64,000 bases of DNA, from the NCBI RefSeq assembly GCF_000003815.2, contig NC_049994.1, forward strand, positions 13,860,284 through 13,924,283, read 5' to 3'. A model generated the notes under the pieces. The model was given only the letters and a program-made list of their open reading frames with translations, did not search any database and was not told where the DNA came from. This document shows, one piece after another, positions 37,289 to 50,200 of this stretch. Origin of the DNA: Branchiostoma floridae (Eukaryota > Chordata > Leptocardii > Amphioxiformes > Branchiostomatidae). The position numbers and the translations under genes are program-made. The stretch's first letter is position 1. Every line of letters begins with the position of its first letter.

Positions 37289-37593
37289 CTGGTCCTTAAT
37301 TTTGATGGGGAAATCTTAGTTAGTAAGAGAAGACATTGTTACCATTTCTTAGATCATTAGGAGTCTTAATCAATCAAATTTGCGGTAACAGGCTTCTGCG
37401 ATTTGTCTAACATTAATGAGCTGTTATACAGGCATTTGGGTTGGGGGTTTACTGTCATAAAATTTAACATTGCGTGCGATGTTTCTATTTTATACTGGGT
37501 ATTGTGCGACTGCATTCTGGATCTGTTGTATTTTTCTTGCCTTCAGCTTTAATATCTTAGTTATGACGGTTTTAACGTCTTTTCAAACTACAG

Positions 37594-38209
37594 GTGGAGC
37601 TACGCGTGCGCACTGATGTCACCATCTCCTTCCCGGCCCTGACTCGGGCTCGCTCGACGCAGGGGAAGTCATGCTGCCGGGCGAGCCCTCCCCCATCCTC
37701 TAGGAGCCAACCGATCCCGACCCGCAGCCGCGAAGAGGTCTCTAACGTGGCCCCTTTGGAAGCCATGGAGGTCGATACCACAAAAGACATGGGGAAAGAG
37801 GACTCCTTTACCCCGCTTGCCTTAGCCGCCACCCCGGACGTACGGGAGGTGAAGCCCGTGCAATGTGTGCCAACATCCACCGTGGGCACGGGCTACACCT
37901 CATACCGCAAGCCGTCCCGGTTCCGACGGTTTGCCATGGATACAGACATCCATGGCATGAAACACCTCATCAAGCGGGGACCGATCCGGCGTACCGCCTG
38001 GGTGCTCATGCTACTCCTCTCTCTCGGCCTCATGTCCTTTGAGTGCATGGAAAGCCTTATCTATTACTTTGAATACCATCATGTCACCAAAGTAGAGCTA
38101 CAATACGCGAAGAACATGACCTTCCCGGCGGTAACTATCTGTAACATGAACAAATACCGGAGGTCAGCGCTTAAGATGAGGGATCTGGCGACCGTCGGAC
38201 CGTATATAG
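37594..38209 (+). CDS. ASIC: ASIC gene 2 exon 1
   Basis: Acceptor caaactacag, donor ag|gtaaga; 616 nt exactly as in gene 1, phase 1 out. The preferred start ATG is at 37765 ([15 protein letters not shown]). The first about 126 nt and the TM1 region are nearly identical to gene 1; the stretch around the ATG and the 3' end differ strongly. Similarity ends at the acceptor on the 5' side, and the downstream intron does not align. Confidence 0.9.
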
Positions 38210-41200
38210 GTAAGACCTATCCCTCATTTGCCCTAAAATATTACTTTCCCTCATAAAAAATATAAATCACATGATCTACAAAGTTTGACAGCGACATGAA
38301 CGAAGGGATATAATGCATTCTTCTGGAAGGACAATCTATAGACTATCTCATAGTGCGCATGTCCAGTCGCGATATGCATTGTGGTCTAATGTCAAAGTTC
38401 ATGTTTCCTCAACAAACCATTAGCAACAGGTGTTAGAAAACTTTCAACGTGATGTTTGTTTACATTTGAAAGGTCCTTAACCTCTGACCTTAACCACAAT
38501 ACCCAACGTAGCCAGAACTGTAAAGTAGATTATTCAATGCAGTGTGCAAGTTTCATTTTTACAATCGATATCATTTGATATTTGTGCATTTTTAGCTTAA
38601 TTCATATGGCATTGAGTTTTAATTTACCTTAAGTTGTTTTGGAACTACCCAGAAAAGAGCAGCTCGTTATCACATTAATATCTTCAATTTTACTGATAAT
38701 GAAAAAGACCTAATACAATCAATTAAGTGAAAAACAACAAGCTATTTATTTACTCATCATGCCCTGATAAACTGGCATGGTAATATGTTAAAGAAGCGTG
38801 GACTATCACAAAAAGAGAATCATGTATAGTCAGAGTCTTTCAGACTTATTTTTGTTTGCTAGAAAATACATTGTAGCCCCTACGTTTATGCTCATGTGTC
38901 GATAACACCGTTTACTAGACGTTTAACTCTCATTATATATTTAGTTGATGAATTTTCATGTAATCATCTACAATTAATAAACTAAAATTTCTAAAATGAT
39001 GCATCACCAAAGACGTAGTTGGGAAAATACACGCTTTTCAATCACAGACAAAGATAGAACTGCTGCAAGCTGAGGTCCCTCTGACCTGATCAAGATCAAT
39101 TCAAAGCAAAATCGTTACAAAGCAATGCTTTAAACGTCTTTGACTGATCGCTTGGGCCGTATCATATTTATCTTTCCAGTCACGAAGTCGAAGGACGGGC
39201 TTTCGACAGAATTTGTTCTTGACAATTGATAATCCCTTATACAAGCGGCTGCCAAAAAGGCTCATACTTTATTTGATTTGATATAAACCGGGAAGCTTGG
39301 GATTAAATGTTTTTGTATCAGTAAAACAAATAGCTACGCATCACTGGAGATTAAGACTTGCTCCTGGCTATAACTTGCATCATCAAATTTCTTGGAATTG
39401 TAACAAATTTGCATCGATTCTTTTGGCTTTCCCTATAGCCATAATAAGCTTACGAAGGAAATGAGTTCTGTAATCACAATCTACAGACATGTTTTCGACT
39501 GAAACACGTATCTTGCAAAACGCAGCGTTGTGTGCATGATACACTTGTCTGCTTACAAAAGCCACACATATACATTATACATTGGCAATTTTTCCTTACT
39601 TAAAGCTACATCTGAATGGACCCAGCGCTCCAATTCTGGTCCTGTTGTGCGGGATTATTAAGTCGATCACAGACGGCCCGTGGCTTAACAACACCACGGA
39701 TCCATGAAATGTGTATTGATCCGGGTTGAGTTTGAAAAACGCCATGGACAAACCCAGTCATGCCTTCATTCTTTCCAATCTCTACAAGGAAGTCCAATTA
39801 CTTTGCGCACCAATCACTGAGATCGTGATATGGAGTTTCTGGAATTAGGTGGTGAGCAGTTGATCTATCATCATACATTCCCTCTGGCAATAGATACAGC
39901 AACTCAACTGTTGTATATTACTGGCAGGATCCAAATGAATAGGGTTGAAGGTGCTTCCGACCAGAAACAGCATCAGGAAAGAAATGCAAAGATGTACATA
40001 TTTTGGGCATCTGTTCATGTTCCAGAGCCAGTTTCCGTTCCATAACAGGGACCACCGCTTTGTCAACGGTTCCGTCTCACCATACTTTGTACTCCTTTCA
40101 AATCCTTTCTTTTCTTCAGGTTTGTCTGAATTTCAATTCCACCTTTCATTTAGGGTTAAAGGAAGCTAAATATTCGTTGTCAAAAACGTACATATTTGTG
40201 CGTCTGTGAATGTGCTAAGAGCCAGTTCCCATAGCAGGGGACACTGTTGTTGTAATTCTCGCCTCCGCGTGGTCAACGATTCTGTCTCACCGCGTACTTT
40301 GCAATTGCAGTACTCACAATTTCCTTCTTTTGTTCGGGTTTGTCTGAATTTCTGCCTTTAACCTTTCATTTAGGGTTGAAGTAAGCCATATATTCGTTGT
40401 CATTTGACGAATGACTGTAATTCTCTTGTAAGACTTGTAAGTCTTTGTCTGTAATTCTCACCCGCTTTTCCAGCGATTCCGTCTCGCCATACTTTGCACT
40501 CCTTTCAATTTTCTTCTTCAGGTTTGTCTGAATTTCTTTTATTTCCACCTTTCATTTATGGTTCAAGGAAGCCAAATATTCGTTGTCATTTGACGGATGA
40601 GTCTGCGTCTGCTCTGTCGGACGGTATCCCATCACGCGCAAAACTACCGATCAGCTGTCTTCCGAACAGATGGCGTTCGTTTTCATCAATGAGTTTCGAG
40701 ACCATAGAACTCGCCCCAGAAGAGAGCAATTACGCACGGCATTACCATCACCACTTTCCGGAGCATGATTTCATTTTCAGAACTGATATAGCTGTTCGCG
40801 GTTATTGACCGAAACGTTCCGAAGGCGTATTTGTCAATTGTATTTGATGCAACCACAGGTATTTGATCCAGGCTTCATCTTCTGAACATGCAAATTTGTA
40901 GAATATCAGTGTACTTTTGTTAGGAAAACGATTTACGCCGTAAATCCCGATACGCCATCTCCTAGTCCCAAGCCTAGGTCAATGTTTAATATCCCAGAGC
41001 CCAATAAGTGTGGAGGAGGGGGTATAATTTATCCGTTTTCGCAACGTACTGCAACTGTACCTTTTTCAGTGATTTTCATCGTTGTTTAAGCTTTCTGTCT
41101 GTTGCTAAAAACTTTAAGTGGAATTCATTTACAAGAGATCTGAATACCAGTCCCCCAAATTCTAGATGGGCGTCAGTTGGACCTTTAACTTTGACCTGAA

Positions 41201-44200
41201 CCACAATGCATCACGACTGCACATGCGCGATCGGAACTGTGAAATGCCTTATTGTCATGAAAGTTGCTTTAGATCGAATATCTAAGTTGGAAAATAAACC
41301 ATTAGTTTTGTGCCAAAGCCAAAGGGTACTTGTACGCACATATTGGATATTCTTTACCATCACGGTACATTACGCCAGGAAATATGTAACAAGTGTGCTA
41401 GAAATATCCCCGAAATCAATACAACGGAAATGATACGAAACGAGATGGCAAATGTAATCCAAGACAACATACGACCTAATCAATTTTGCAAATTTGTGGT
41501 TACGAGATCTTGATTAGAATAGACATACTCGTTAGCAGAAAAACGCTGTCTCAATGGATGACGTTCTGTCTATGTGATTGGGCCAATTTTGGATGTAAAG
41601 GTAGATTATGTTGTTCATTGTGTGTCCAGTGTATTGATATTGTCGAGTGAGTTTCCCAGCAAGCCCTTGTGCTGGATTCAGACACTCTCTTCATGATGTT
41701 ATATATACCAACACAGATAAATTAATATATGACGTCATCAAGGGATCAAAGGTGCCCTGCAGTTGGTGTCGGTCCCCGTCTCGGCTAATATAGTTGATAG
41801 ATTTGTGGACGTGTGTAACCGGACTTAAAACGATTATCATACACAAAGTTGACTAATTCAGCGTGATAATAATTCTATTTCTGTTTGCTGTTTCAGGGAT
41901 AGTGGATCAGACCAAATTCCAGCTAAAGAACGAACATTTATATCCTAAGGATTGGGTGGACTTCGTCAAAATGCATGATTTAAAGACGATATCAAAGACA
42001 TCACGATTTCCAGAACTGTCCAAATTTGTCAAGCGCGTCGGACATCAAATCAAACACATGATCATCAACTGCGAACGCGAGACGACAAACGTAAGTGTTA
42101 AAAATTCATATGAGGGGTTAAAAGTGTCAAATAAAACTTCACAGCAAATGAAGAAAATTGTCTCAGATAACATCCACTACCTATCGTCTGTGACACTCTG
42201 TTGAAGAGTAGGTTTGATACTTTGTGAATTTGATGCAAAGGAGGTAAAGACAAATCCAAAACCATATATCCAGTTGTTTGAGTAACTGCTATTTGGTTAT
42301 CTTATTACGTAGATGTGTGACAGCCATTGACATATGAAGGTTAGAAGGTTTTTCACTTGACGCCATTGTTGTTTCCACCGCCATGTTGGCGTCCTTATTT
42401 GCATATCAACAAAAAAATTAAGACTTTTTGACCAGCTCAACGTAACCATTACTTAATGTCTAAAACTCAACGAAGGGATTGGAAAGAACAGTAAAAAGGT
42501 AAATGCTCTTTGAATGTTCAAAACATTAAAAAAATGTCGTGTGCATTTGGTTTGAGCAACGATCCATTGAAATGCAAATATGGGCACCAGTATGGTAATC
42601 AACACTGAGTGCTTCATTGAGTGGAAATATGGTATCGAGAACTTCCACAGGTATTGAAGGAAATATCCCCATTCATGGCGTTACATAAGACATTTAAAGA
42701 GCAAAGGTGGATGGGTAAGAAGGTTATCTGAATTTTAGAGCAATATAATCTGAACGGTGTCACCAGTTGCAGCTAGACATGGGCAAACTATTGACAAAAT
42801 GTCACGTTCAGGGTTTTAAGAAATCAATGACCTTTGTCATGGTTTCCAATGACATTTGGCCCTCAACCTTTACTAGTGCCTCCCTATTCCCTGTGCATGT
42901 TTTAACAAAATCAATGTCAATAACATGGGAGTGACTACCAATGTGATGATGCCACTTGAGAATGAATGCCTCGAAGAAACGAAGTGTGATTATGCTTAGT
43001 CAAACTTTTCTCCTAGATGCTCGGAAAAAAACTTCACGCACATATTCACGCATCTCGGCAACTGTTTCACATTTAACGCGGCACCAGTCTCTGGGGGAAC
43101 CGTGCTCTCTTCAAGCAAGCCCGGAGAGGGTGAAGTATCTTTCCTACATATTTGTTTTCTCTGTGTGTATTTGATACCCTGACAGGTCGGGCACGTACCT
43201 ACGGTAAGGAGATATAGCAGCGTATTGAGAACTCTCAAAGCAGAGGTGCCGGAGGCTGTTTTTATTTTGTCGTGTTTGAGGCGGTTTTGTTGGGATTTCT
43301 ATCGTGTGTTATTTTCTTTATATCTTCCTGTCATACCTAAAGAAAGAGAAATATATTTAAAATATCACACGATAGAAATCCTGATAAAACCGCCTTAAAA
43401 GACGTATGGAAAAGCCGAACCTATGCTTAGTGAGTACATATTGAGTTCTTAAGATCGTATTCATGTAACGTCAAGTATGTATCCGCCACCATATTGGCAA
43501 GCACATTTGTATTTGAGTGAATCTTTGATAAAAGATGTCATGAAATTTAGATATGTACCGGCACTCGGAAATTACCACCATGAAATGTCTAAAAGCCTAT
43601 GAGAAGTGTAAATGTATGTATGTGTTGGCACCCAATGTCAGCTAAGCTGCTTGGGTTTGCCATGTGTTGCATTGTTTGCATTGTTTGCAATCTTAATAGA
43701 TTAGAATTAAAATCAAAGGCCAGAGAATGGCACAAGCTTTTTTCAATAACGGACGGTACAACACAAGCAGAACTGGAAATATGATAACATTGTGGACAGT
43801 TTTGATTTTCGTTACATTGACACTTGTCCACTGAAATTAAAATTGATATTTCGATCGAATGAAAAACATGATCACATGGCTGCATGCACTCTATATCTAT
43901 CGACATTTTATGCAAAACCAATACTAGTGTTTGCTTAGTTAAAGTGCGTTTGCAAATGTATGTATACGTACGTGTATACTAATGTAATAATGCCTATACA
44001 GAACTGTAACCTATAAGGTACACCCATGTCATGTGCTTCATGAAGGTCACCTCTAGCCTCCGTTGCATTCTTCGAACGAGCTGTTTTTTTTATTTGAAGG
44101 GGGGGGGGGTGGTTCGCGATTTTCAACGTTGGCTAGGTTCTCTAGTGCCGGGAAAGGGATTTTGCCGAGGAAGGAAGTTTCCTGTGGGAGGGAGTTTGCA

Positions 44201-47200
44201 ACCCCCAATAACCCCCCCCCCCCCAAAAAAAACCCCACCCCTTGCACGGCAAACTCCCTTCCACAGGAAACTCCCTGCCTCGGCAAAATCCCTTTCCTGG
44301 CACAAGACAACCTAGCCACTAGCCAACGTTGAAAGTCGCGAACCAACGCCCCCCATGGACACCCCCCCCCCCACACACACACAGCCCAAATAAAAACAGC
44401 CTCGTCTGAAGACTACAACGGAGGCTATGTCACCTCGGCGTTTATTCCGTTTGTTATCTTATGGTTATTCAACACAAGCAATACAAACGTAAAAAATATA
44501 TCTGAAAAAAATGGTCGATTCGCAAAGAAAACATGCAGCACTGCTAAATCATGTCTTAACTTTATAAAAATTATCTACGACATTTTTCTAATAGTATGTA
44601 CATGATTGTGTGATTGTTTATCAATAGTCACTATTTGTGAAATATTGACTCACCATCTGGAGTCCTCTTCTAATATACGATCATGTAACTACGATAAACC
44701 ACTTTAAGACAATTTATAAACATCTTAAATCATCATAACTGAAAATAATGCGTCATGCATATTGCAATATATCACTAGTATATTGCAGTGTATTGCAGTG
44801 TTATGTATTAACACCTGATAAAACTTAACTGATATCATATAAGCCTTAACTGCGGAGGTTGCATCACCTTAATAAAACTTAACGATGAGATAGAATTATG
44901 ATTAAGGGTTGGATGAAGATGTCGCCAAAACAATAGCAAAACATATTTCTAATTTTAAGGTTGTTTTGCTAGAAATCGAATCAAAGGCACCTGTCAATAA
45001 TTAAGTCTAAACAAAAAGCATATATATCATCATAACCTGATCATTCGACACAATAGAAGACATACGATTACAAAATTATTTGTAGCTTGAAAGTGGAAAG
45101 TGGCTACGAAATCAAACGGTAAAATTTCCTAATTCAATGAGTAAAAATGTTGTCATCAGCACTTTAGACATAGGACAACCAAACCTGGATTCAGCAGCTA
45201 TTTGAGGGACTGATAAAATGCTTAATGAGAACATGAATAGCTATGTATAAAAGGACGAGACTGTTTTTATGTGGCTTGTGACTGAAGGTGATTGCCTGAC
45301 CAGGTTTGACGGTATTGTACTGGTACAATCTGTATTCCGTAAATAGTTTGATCAGGTTGGTGACGCTAGTTCACTTTAATCCGTGGGGTAACCTAGATCC
45401 GTTGTTTAAAAAACCTGGGTATTATAGAGATTTCAGGTCAACGACGTGGGTTTCAAACATTTTCAAAATATTGCAATGGGAAACTACCTTCCAATGATCC
45501 CCAAATACCCTATTTGTATGTACAGTGGATATAGGTTACCCTACGGGTAAAGGTGAACTAAGTAAGTCGTTACATCAATTGAACAAAATCTTCTTCATTT
45601 CAGAAACCTCCTCTAATTCTCAAGTAAACGAAACGTTTGGTCGTCAAAACGTTTACTGGAGTATCAAAGGAAGGTTGTGAAACGAAGAAGACTTTGTTCA
45701 ATACAATCTGTATTTCACACAACACTTACCAGACATCATTCAGTTCCATGATATCGGAAATACCATTCAAATACTCCTAGCACGTGACGGTGTAACATTG
45801 CAAATCGTTCACAGGAAATGGACTTAAAGTAACCATCAACATCGAGAATGACGAGTACATGGCCACCGATGACGTCGGTGGTGACGCAATGGATGCCGGG
45901 ATAAAGGTCATGGTTCATCCCCAACACGAACCGCCATTTGTAAAAGAGTTAGGCTTTGCGGTTTCACCAGGGTTTCACACGTTTGTGGCTATCAGGAAAG
46001 AAGTGGTGAGTTGAATAGATTTATCGTCATTTTGCAGATGCTGTTCTTATTCATTATATTTGTGAAACATAAAATATTATTAAAGTAAAGCTACATGTAC
46101 TGTATGATTTAAGCCGATATTGAGGCACCTAAAGCCAGAAAGAAGTGAATTCAACACATTCAGGTTTTCATTGACGTCATACTTATCATAATTTGAATCC
46201 TCCGACGACCATATTAGCGGGCGGTGGCATCTTCTTGTGGTTTACAGATGTACGCTGTTAAATCCAACATGGCGCAGATGACGTCAAATGAAAAGCCTGC
46301 ATTGGTCTAGGTCAACATCATCAAGTATTTTTATAGTCTTCAACTTTAACCTAGATCATAATGTATCAAGACTGTACGTGAGCATTCGAAACTGTGATGG
46401 CATAGTTCTATACTTTCACCAATAGGTGAATGTTATTTGTAGCTATATCTTTCTCAGGACATTGGCATTTTCTTATTGTAAGAGACAAGGAACCAAATTT
46501 CTTTGCATATGCTACATGATCACTAGATAGATCTTTAGTACTGAGTTTTTTTAAATACTCAATATACAGGATTTTCATTGACGTCATACTTATTATAATT
46601 TGAACCCGACGACCCTGTTGGCGGCTAATCGAATTAAGCAGTAGCACCTTCGTATGATTTACAGACGTAACTGTAATCCAACATGGTGCAGGTGACGTCA
46701 AATGAAAAGCTTTATAATATATCAGTACAACATATTTCTTTCTTTTTTAATGTAGTTTTTTTTTTACATTTTAAGTTATTACGATTACAGCGGTGAACGT
46801 GATCCATCTAGATCAGCTTGACATTCCCTAACATTTGCAGAAATGTTGGCTTTACCGCATGTTATTTGCTACGGATCACGACACTTCCCGCACCTTATGG
46901 TGACTGTCAGGAAAAAGGAATCTTTTTCTCAGTATAACCTATCAGTTCAACATATTTCTTTCTCCGTGTATTTTTTTTAAATTTTTGAGTCATTACGATA
47001 ACAGTTGTGATATGTATATTCTTGATATTTGCTAGAATTGTCAGAAATGTTAGCCTTACCGCATGTCATTTGCCACAGATCACGACACTTCCTGCACCTT
47101 ATGGTGACTGTCAGAAAAAAGGAATCTTTTTCTAAATATAACTTATCAGTTCAACATATTTCTTTCTTTGTGTATTCTTTTATAATTTTTGAGTCATTAC

Positions 47201-50200
47201 GATAACAGTTGTGATATGTATATTCTTGTTATTTGCTAGAATTGTCAGAAATGTTGGCTTTACCGCATGTTATTTTTCACAGATCAGAACACTTCCTGCA
47301 CCTTACGGTGACTGTCAAGAAAAAGGAATCTTTTTCTAAATATAACCTATCAGTACAGCATATTTCTTTCTCCGTGTAGTTAGTTTTTTTTATTAAATCT
47401 TTTAGTCATTACGATAACAGTTGTGATATGATGTTATCTTCTTGATATTTACCGCATGTTTGCTACAGATCACAACACTTCCCGCACCTTACGGTGACTG
47501 TCAGGAAAAAGGGAGCCAAAAATACTTTCCCCACTACTCGTTATCGGCCTGTCGGATAGAGTGTGAGACAGAATACGTGATTAATGAGTGTGGGTGCAGG
47601 CTAGTAGAAATGCCAGGTATGTCAGGTATGTAAAACTGTTATAATTAATCTTGAAAATCGTGGATGTTTGTTTATCACAAGGATGACTTGATCCAGGATT
47701 GGATCATCACGGGATTCCTGTTGTTCCTGTTGTTACCATTGGTTTTTCACAGGATCCCAAGAAATCTGATGGGTGTGGCCGAAAAATAAAACTTATCATT
47801 AGTTACTTGCGTAAAAAAGGTATTGACAATGTAATTTGATCAAGCTGGGAAAGCATACACCGTACAGCGATACATATATAGGAAACACAGGGCCAACCGC
47901 ACCCATATTCTATCATACAATTCAGAAACGCCAAACCTTAAAAATGTTACTGATACTTTAAAGTTTAGAAGTTTACATTTTACTACACTAAAGATGAAAT
48001 TTCAACCTATAACAATCTACACATTCTTCTATAACGTGTACATTGCTTCTGTTGTACAATTTGTTATCTGTCTGATATGTCTCTCGTTCAGACAACGTGC
48101 ATTTCATCTTATTTTCTTTGTTATTTTCAGGAAACGTCCCCGTGTGTACCCCGAAAATGTACGAGTGTGCATATGGCAAGCTATGTAAGTACACATAGAT
48201 ACCTACATGTAAACCTCTGTATTGGGCAAAAAAGACAAATAGAACAAATATTGAACAACATAATACTAGCATATCTACTTCGAAACCGAAACTGGTGTTT
48301 CCAAAATCTACTGATATTACACATGGACGGATAAAATTTACCTGTTTCCCTCTAGAAGAGTTACATGACTGACTAGTACAGACTACAGTCCACTTATCAG
48401 GAGCAGTAAAAAAAAAAAACATTTGCCAAATTTTGAGCAACAAAGTTACATAAGACACGCATAATTATCTACGAAGCAACTGTGACTAATGTGTCTACAA
48501 TCTACTGCTATTACCCAATACGTTCTCAAGCACATGTCCCCTTCCATCAAGTTTACCCCGTGATGACAAGGTCAATGTTATCACCCCCCTCCAGTGGCAG
48601 TCACGGAGGGCGATTTATGCGCCTGCCGATCACCATGTCACAACGTCCAGTACAACGTCAAGTTGTCGACACTCAAGCTGCGGCCAAAAAGCGTGGCGGA
48701 AGTACAAAGGATGGAGGCCGATTTTGAGATGTCAGACAAGCAAATTCAGTAAGTACTCTTCTGTCACCCGTATGGCTAAACAGCTTCACAACTACGAATG
48801 CTATGCCATCCCATTTTTACATGATCTATGAGCGGACATTGTCTTCTAGCAAGATTCTCTCGGAGAGTCACCTGCTCACATCTCGCAATGACAGGGCCTG
48901 AGCATGTCACAGGAGAAGGCGCTGTAAGTACTGTAGTCGCATGCTGCGTTATTTCTTTGCGTCATCGCTTTGCTTTGCTTCCTGTCGTGTATGTGCTACA
49001 CGCAAATGCATATCCATCGCTTTTGTGTTGTCCATGTAGCGTTGTTCCTGACAAACTCCCAGCACAAATTCTGCATGTTTTCCAGCATCTCTCTTGCCAC
49101 CCGTTTAACAATATCCGAAAATAGCTTACTTTGCTAATCAAAAGGTTTAGACCGTAGTGATGATAGAGAATAACTGCACCAGTTGTGCCTTTTATCAACC
49201 CAGGGCAGCGAGAACAGGCGATAATGTCTCAGTGTAATCAAACTAACACGTTTAATTAGCAATAAGCTGGGAACAAAAAGAACGGGCTGGGATTCTGTTG
49301 GTGACGTTTTGTCGTGCATCTCGTGACGTGGCGTGCTCGTGACGTGGTCGTGCCGTGGTCGTGATCATTTTCAGAGAGGCAGTGTGCGTCTTGACCGTCT
49401 TGGACCTCCACGTACTGCGCTGCTGAACAGACGGCAATGGTAAGTTTCTTCACCTGTTGTGTCTTCATCACCCGACATCTCATCACATTCAGCTTGTCTG
49501 CTTCTTCTTAAATGGAAATTTTGTGAACTACAAATGCCCAAGTACTGCATACATTCATATGTCAAAGTTTATTGCACAACAATTACAACGGGTACAATGT
49601 AAGGCTCAAGTAATATTGTACAAGACTGTATGACAATCTGTATGGTAATATTAATCTTAGACTGTAACAGTAGAAGAAGATTCTAAGCTATAATAAGATT
49701 CTATCTGTAATGGGTATCCTTCTTTATCTACATCAGAGACCTTTCGCTAAATATGTGCCCTGACAAGTCATCTCATTATGCTGAGTGCACATGTGCATTG
49801 TGGTCTATGTCAAAGTGCAAGATTCCTTTCCCTCTGTACACATTTCCCACAACTGCAACGTGACAGAAGTATTAGGCAATTGTAGCCACTTAAGATGAGT
49901 GTAGGCTTACGTAGACTGCGGAAAGTTTAAAACGTCAAGAATAATGTTATTCAAATTTTACCAAGAGCACAGTGCATTATGCTGCACCTGTGCACTAGGA
50001 ATCGTGACATGGCTTATACTTTGAGGTATCAAGAAGCATGACACAATTCCGTCAAAACAAGGTACTGATAAATGAGGTTTGCTCAAATCAGTAGCAGGCA
50101 GACGCATTTCTCTAGACACTTACATGCTACATATCATCACGACCCTCGAGTTCCCCAAGCTATCAGGATATTGCTGTCACACAAGCTTGTAAAGGTCGCT

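Noticed and set aside
40494..40808. 104-codon ORF in intron 1 of gene 2
   Set aside because: Begins inside a tandem repeat and has no similarity to channel exons or known domains.
47988..48458. 156-codon open frame on the minus strand
   Set aside because: It overlaps ASIC gene 2 exon 6 in antisense, has no recognisable domain and low-complexity composition; a shadow of AT-rich sequence and the real exon.
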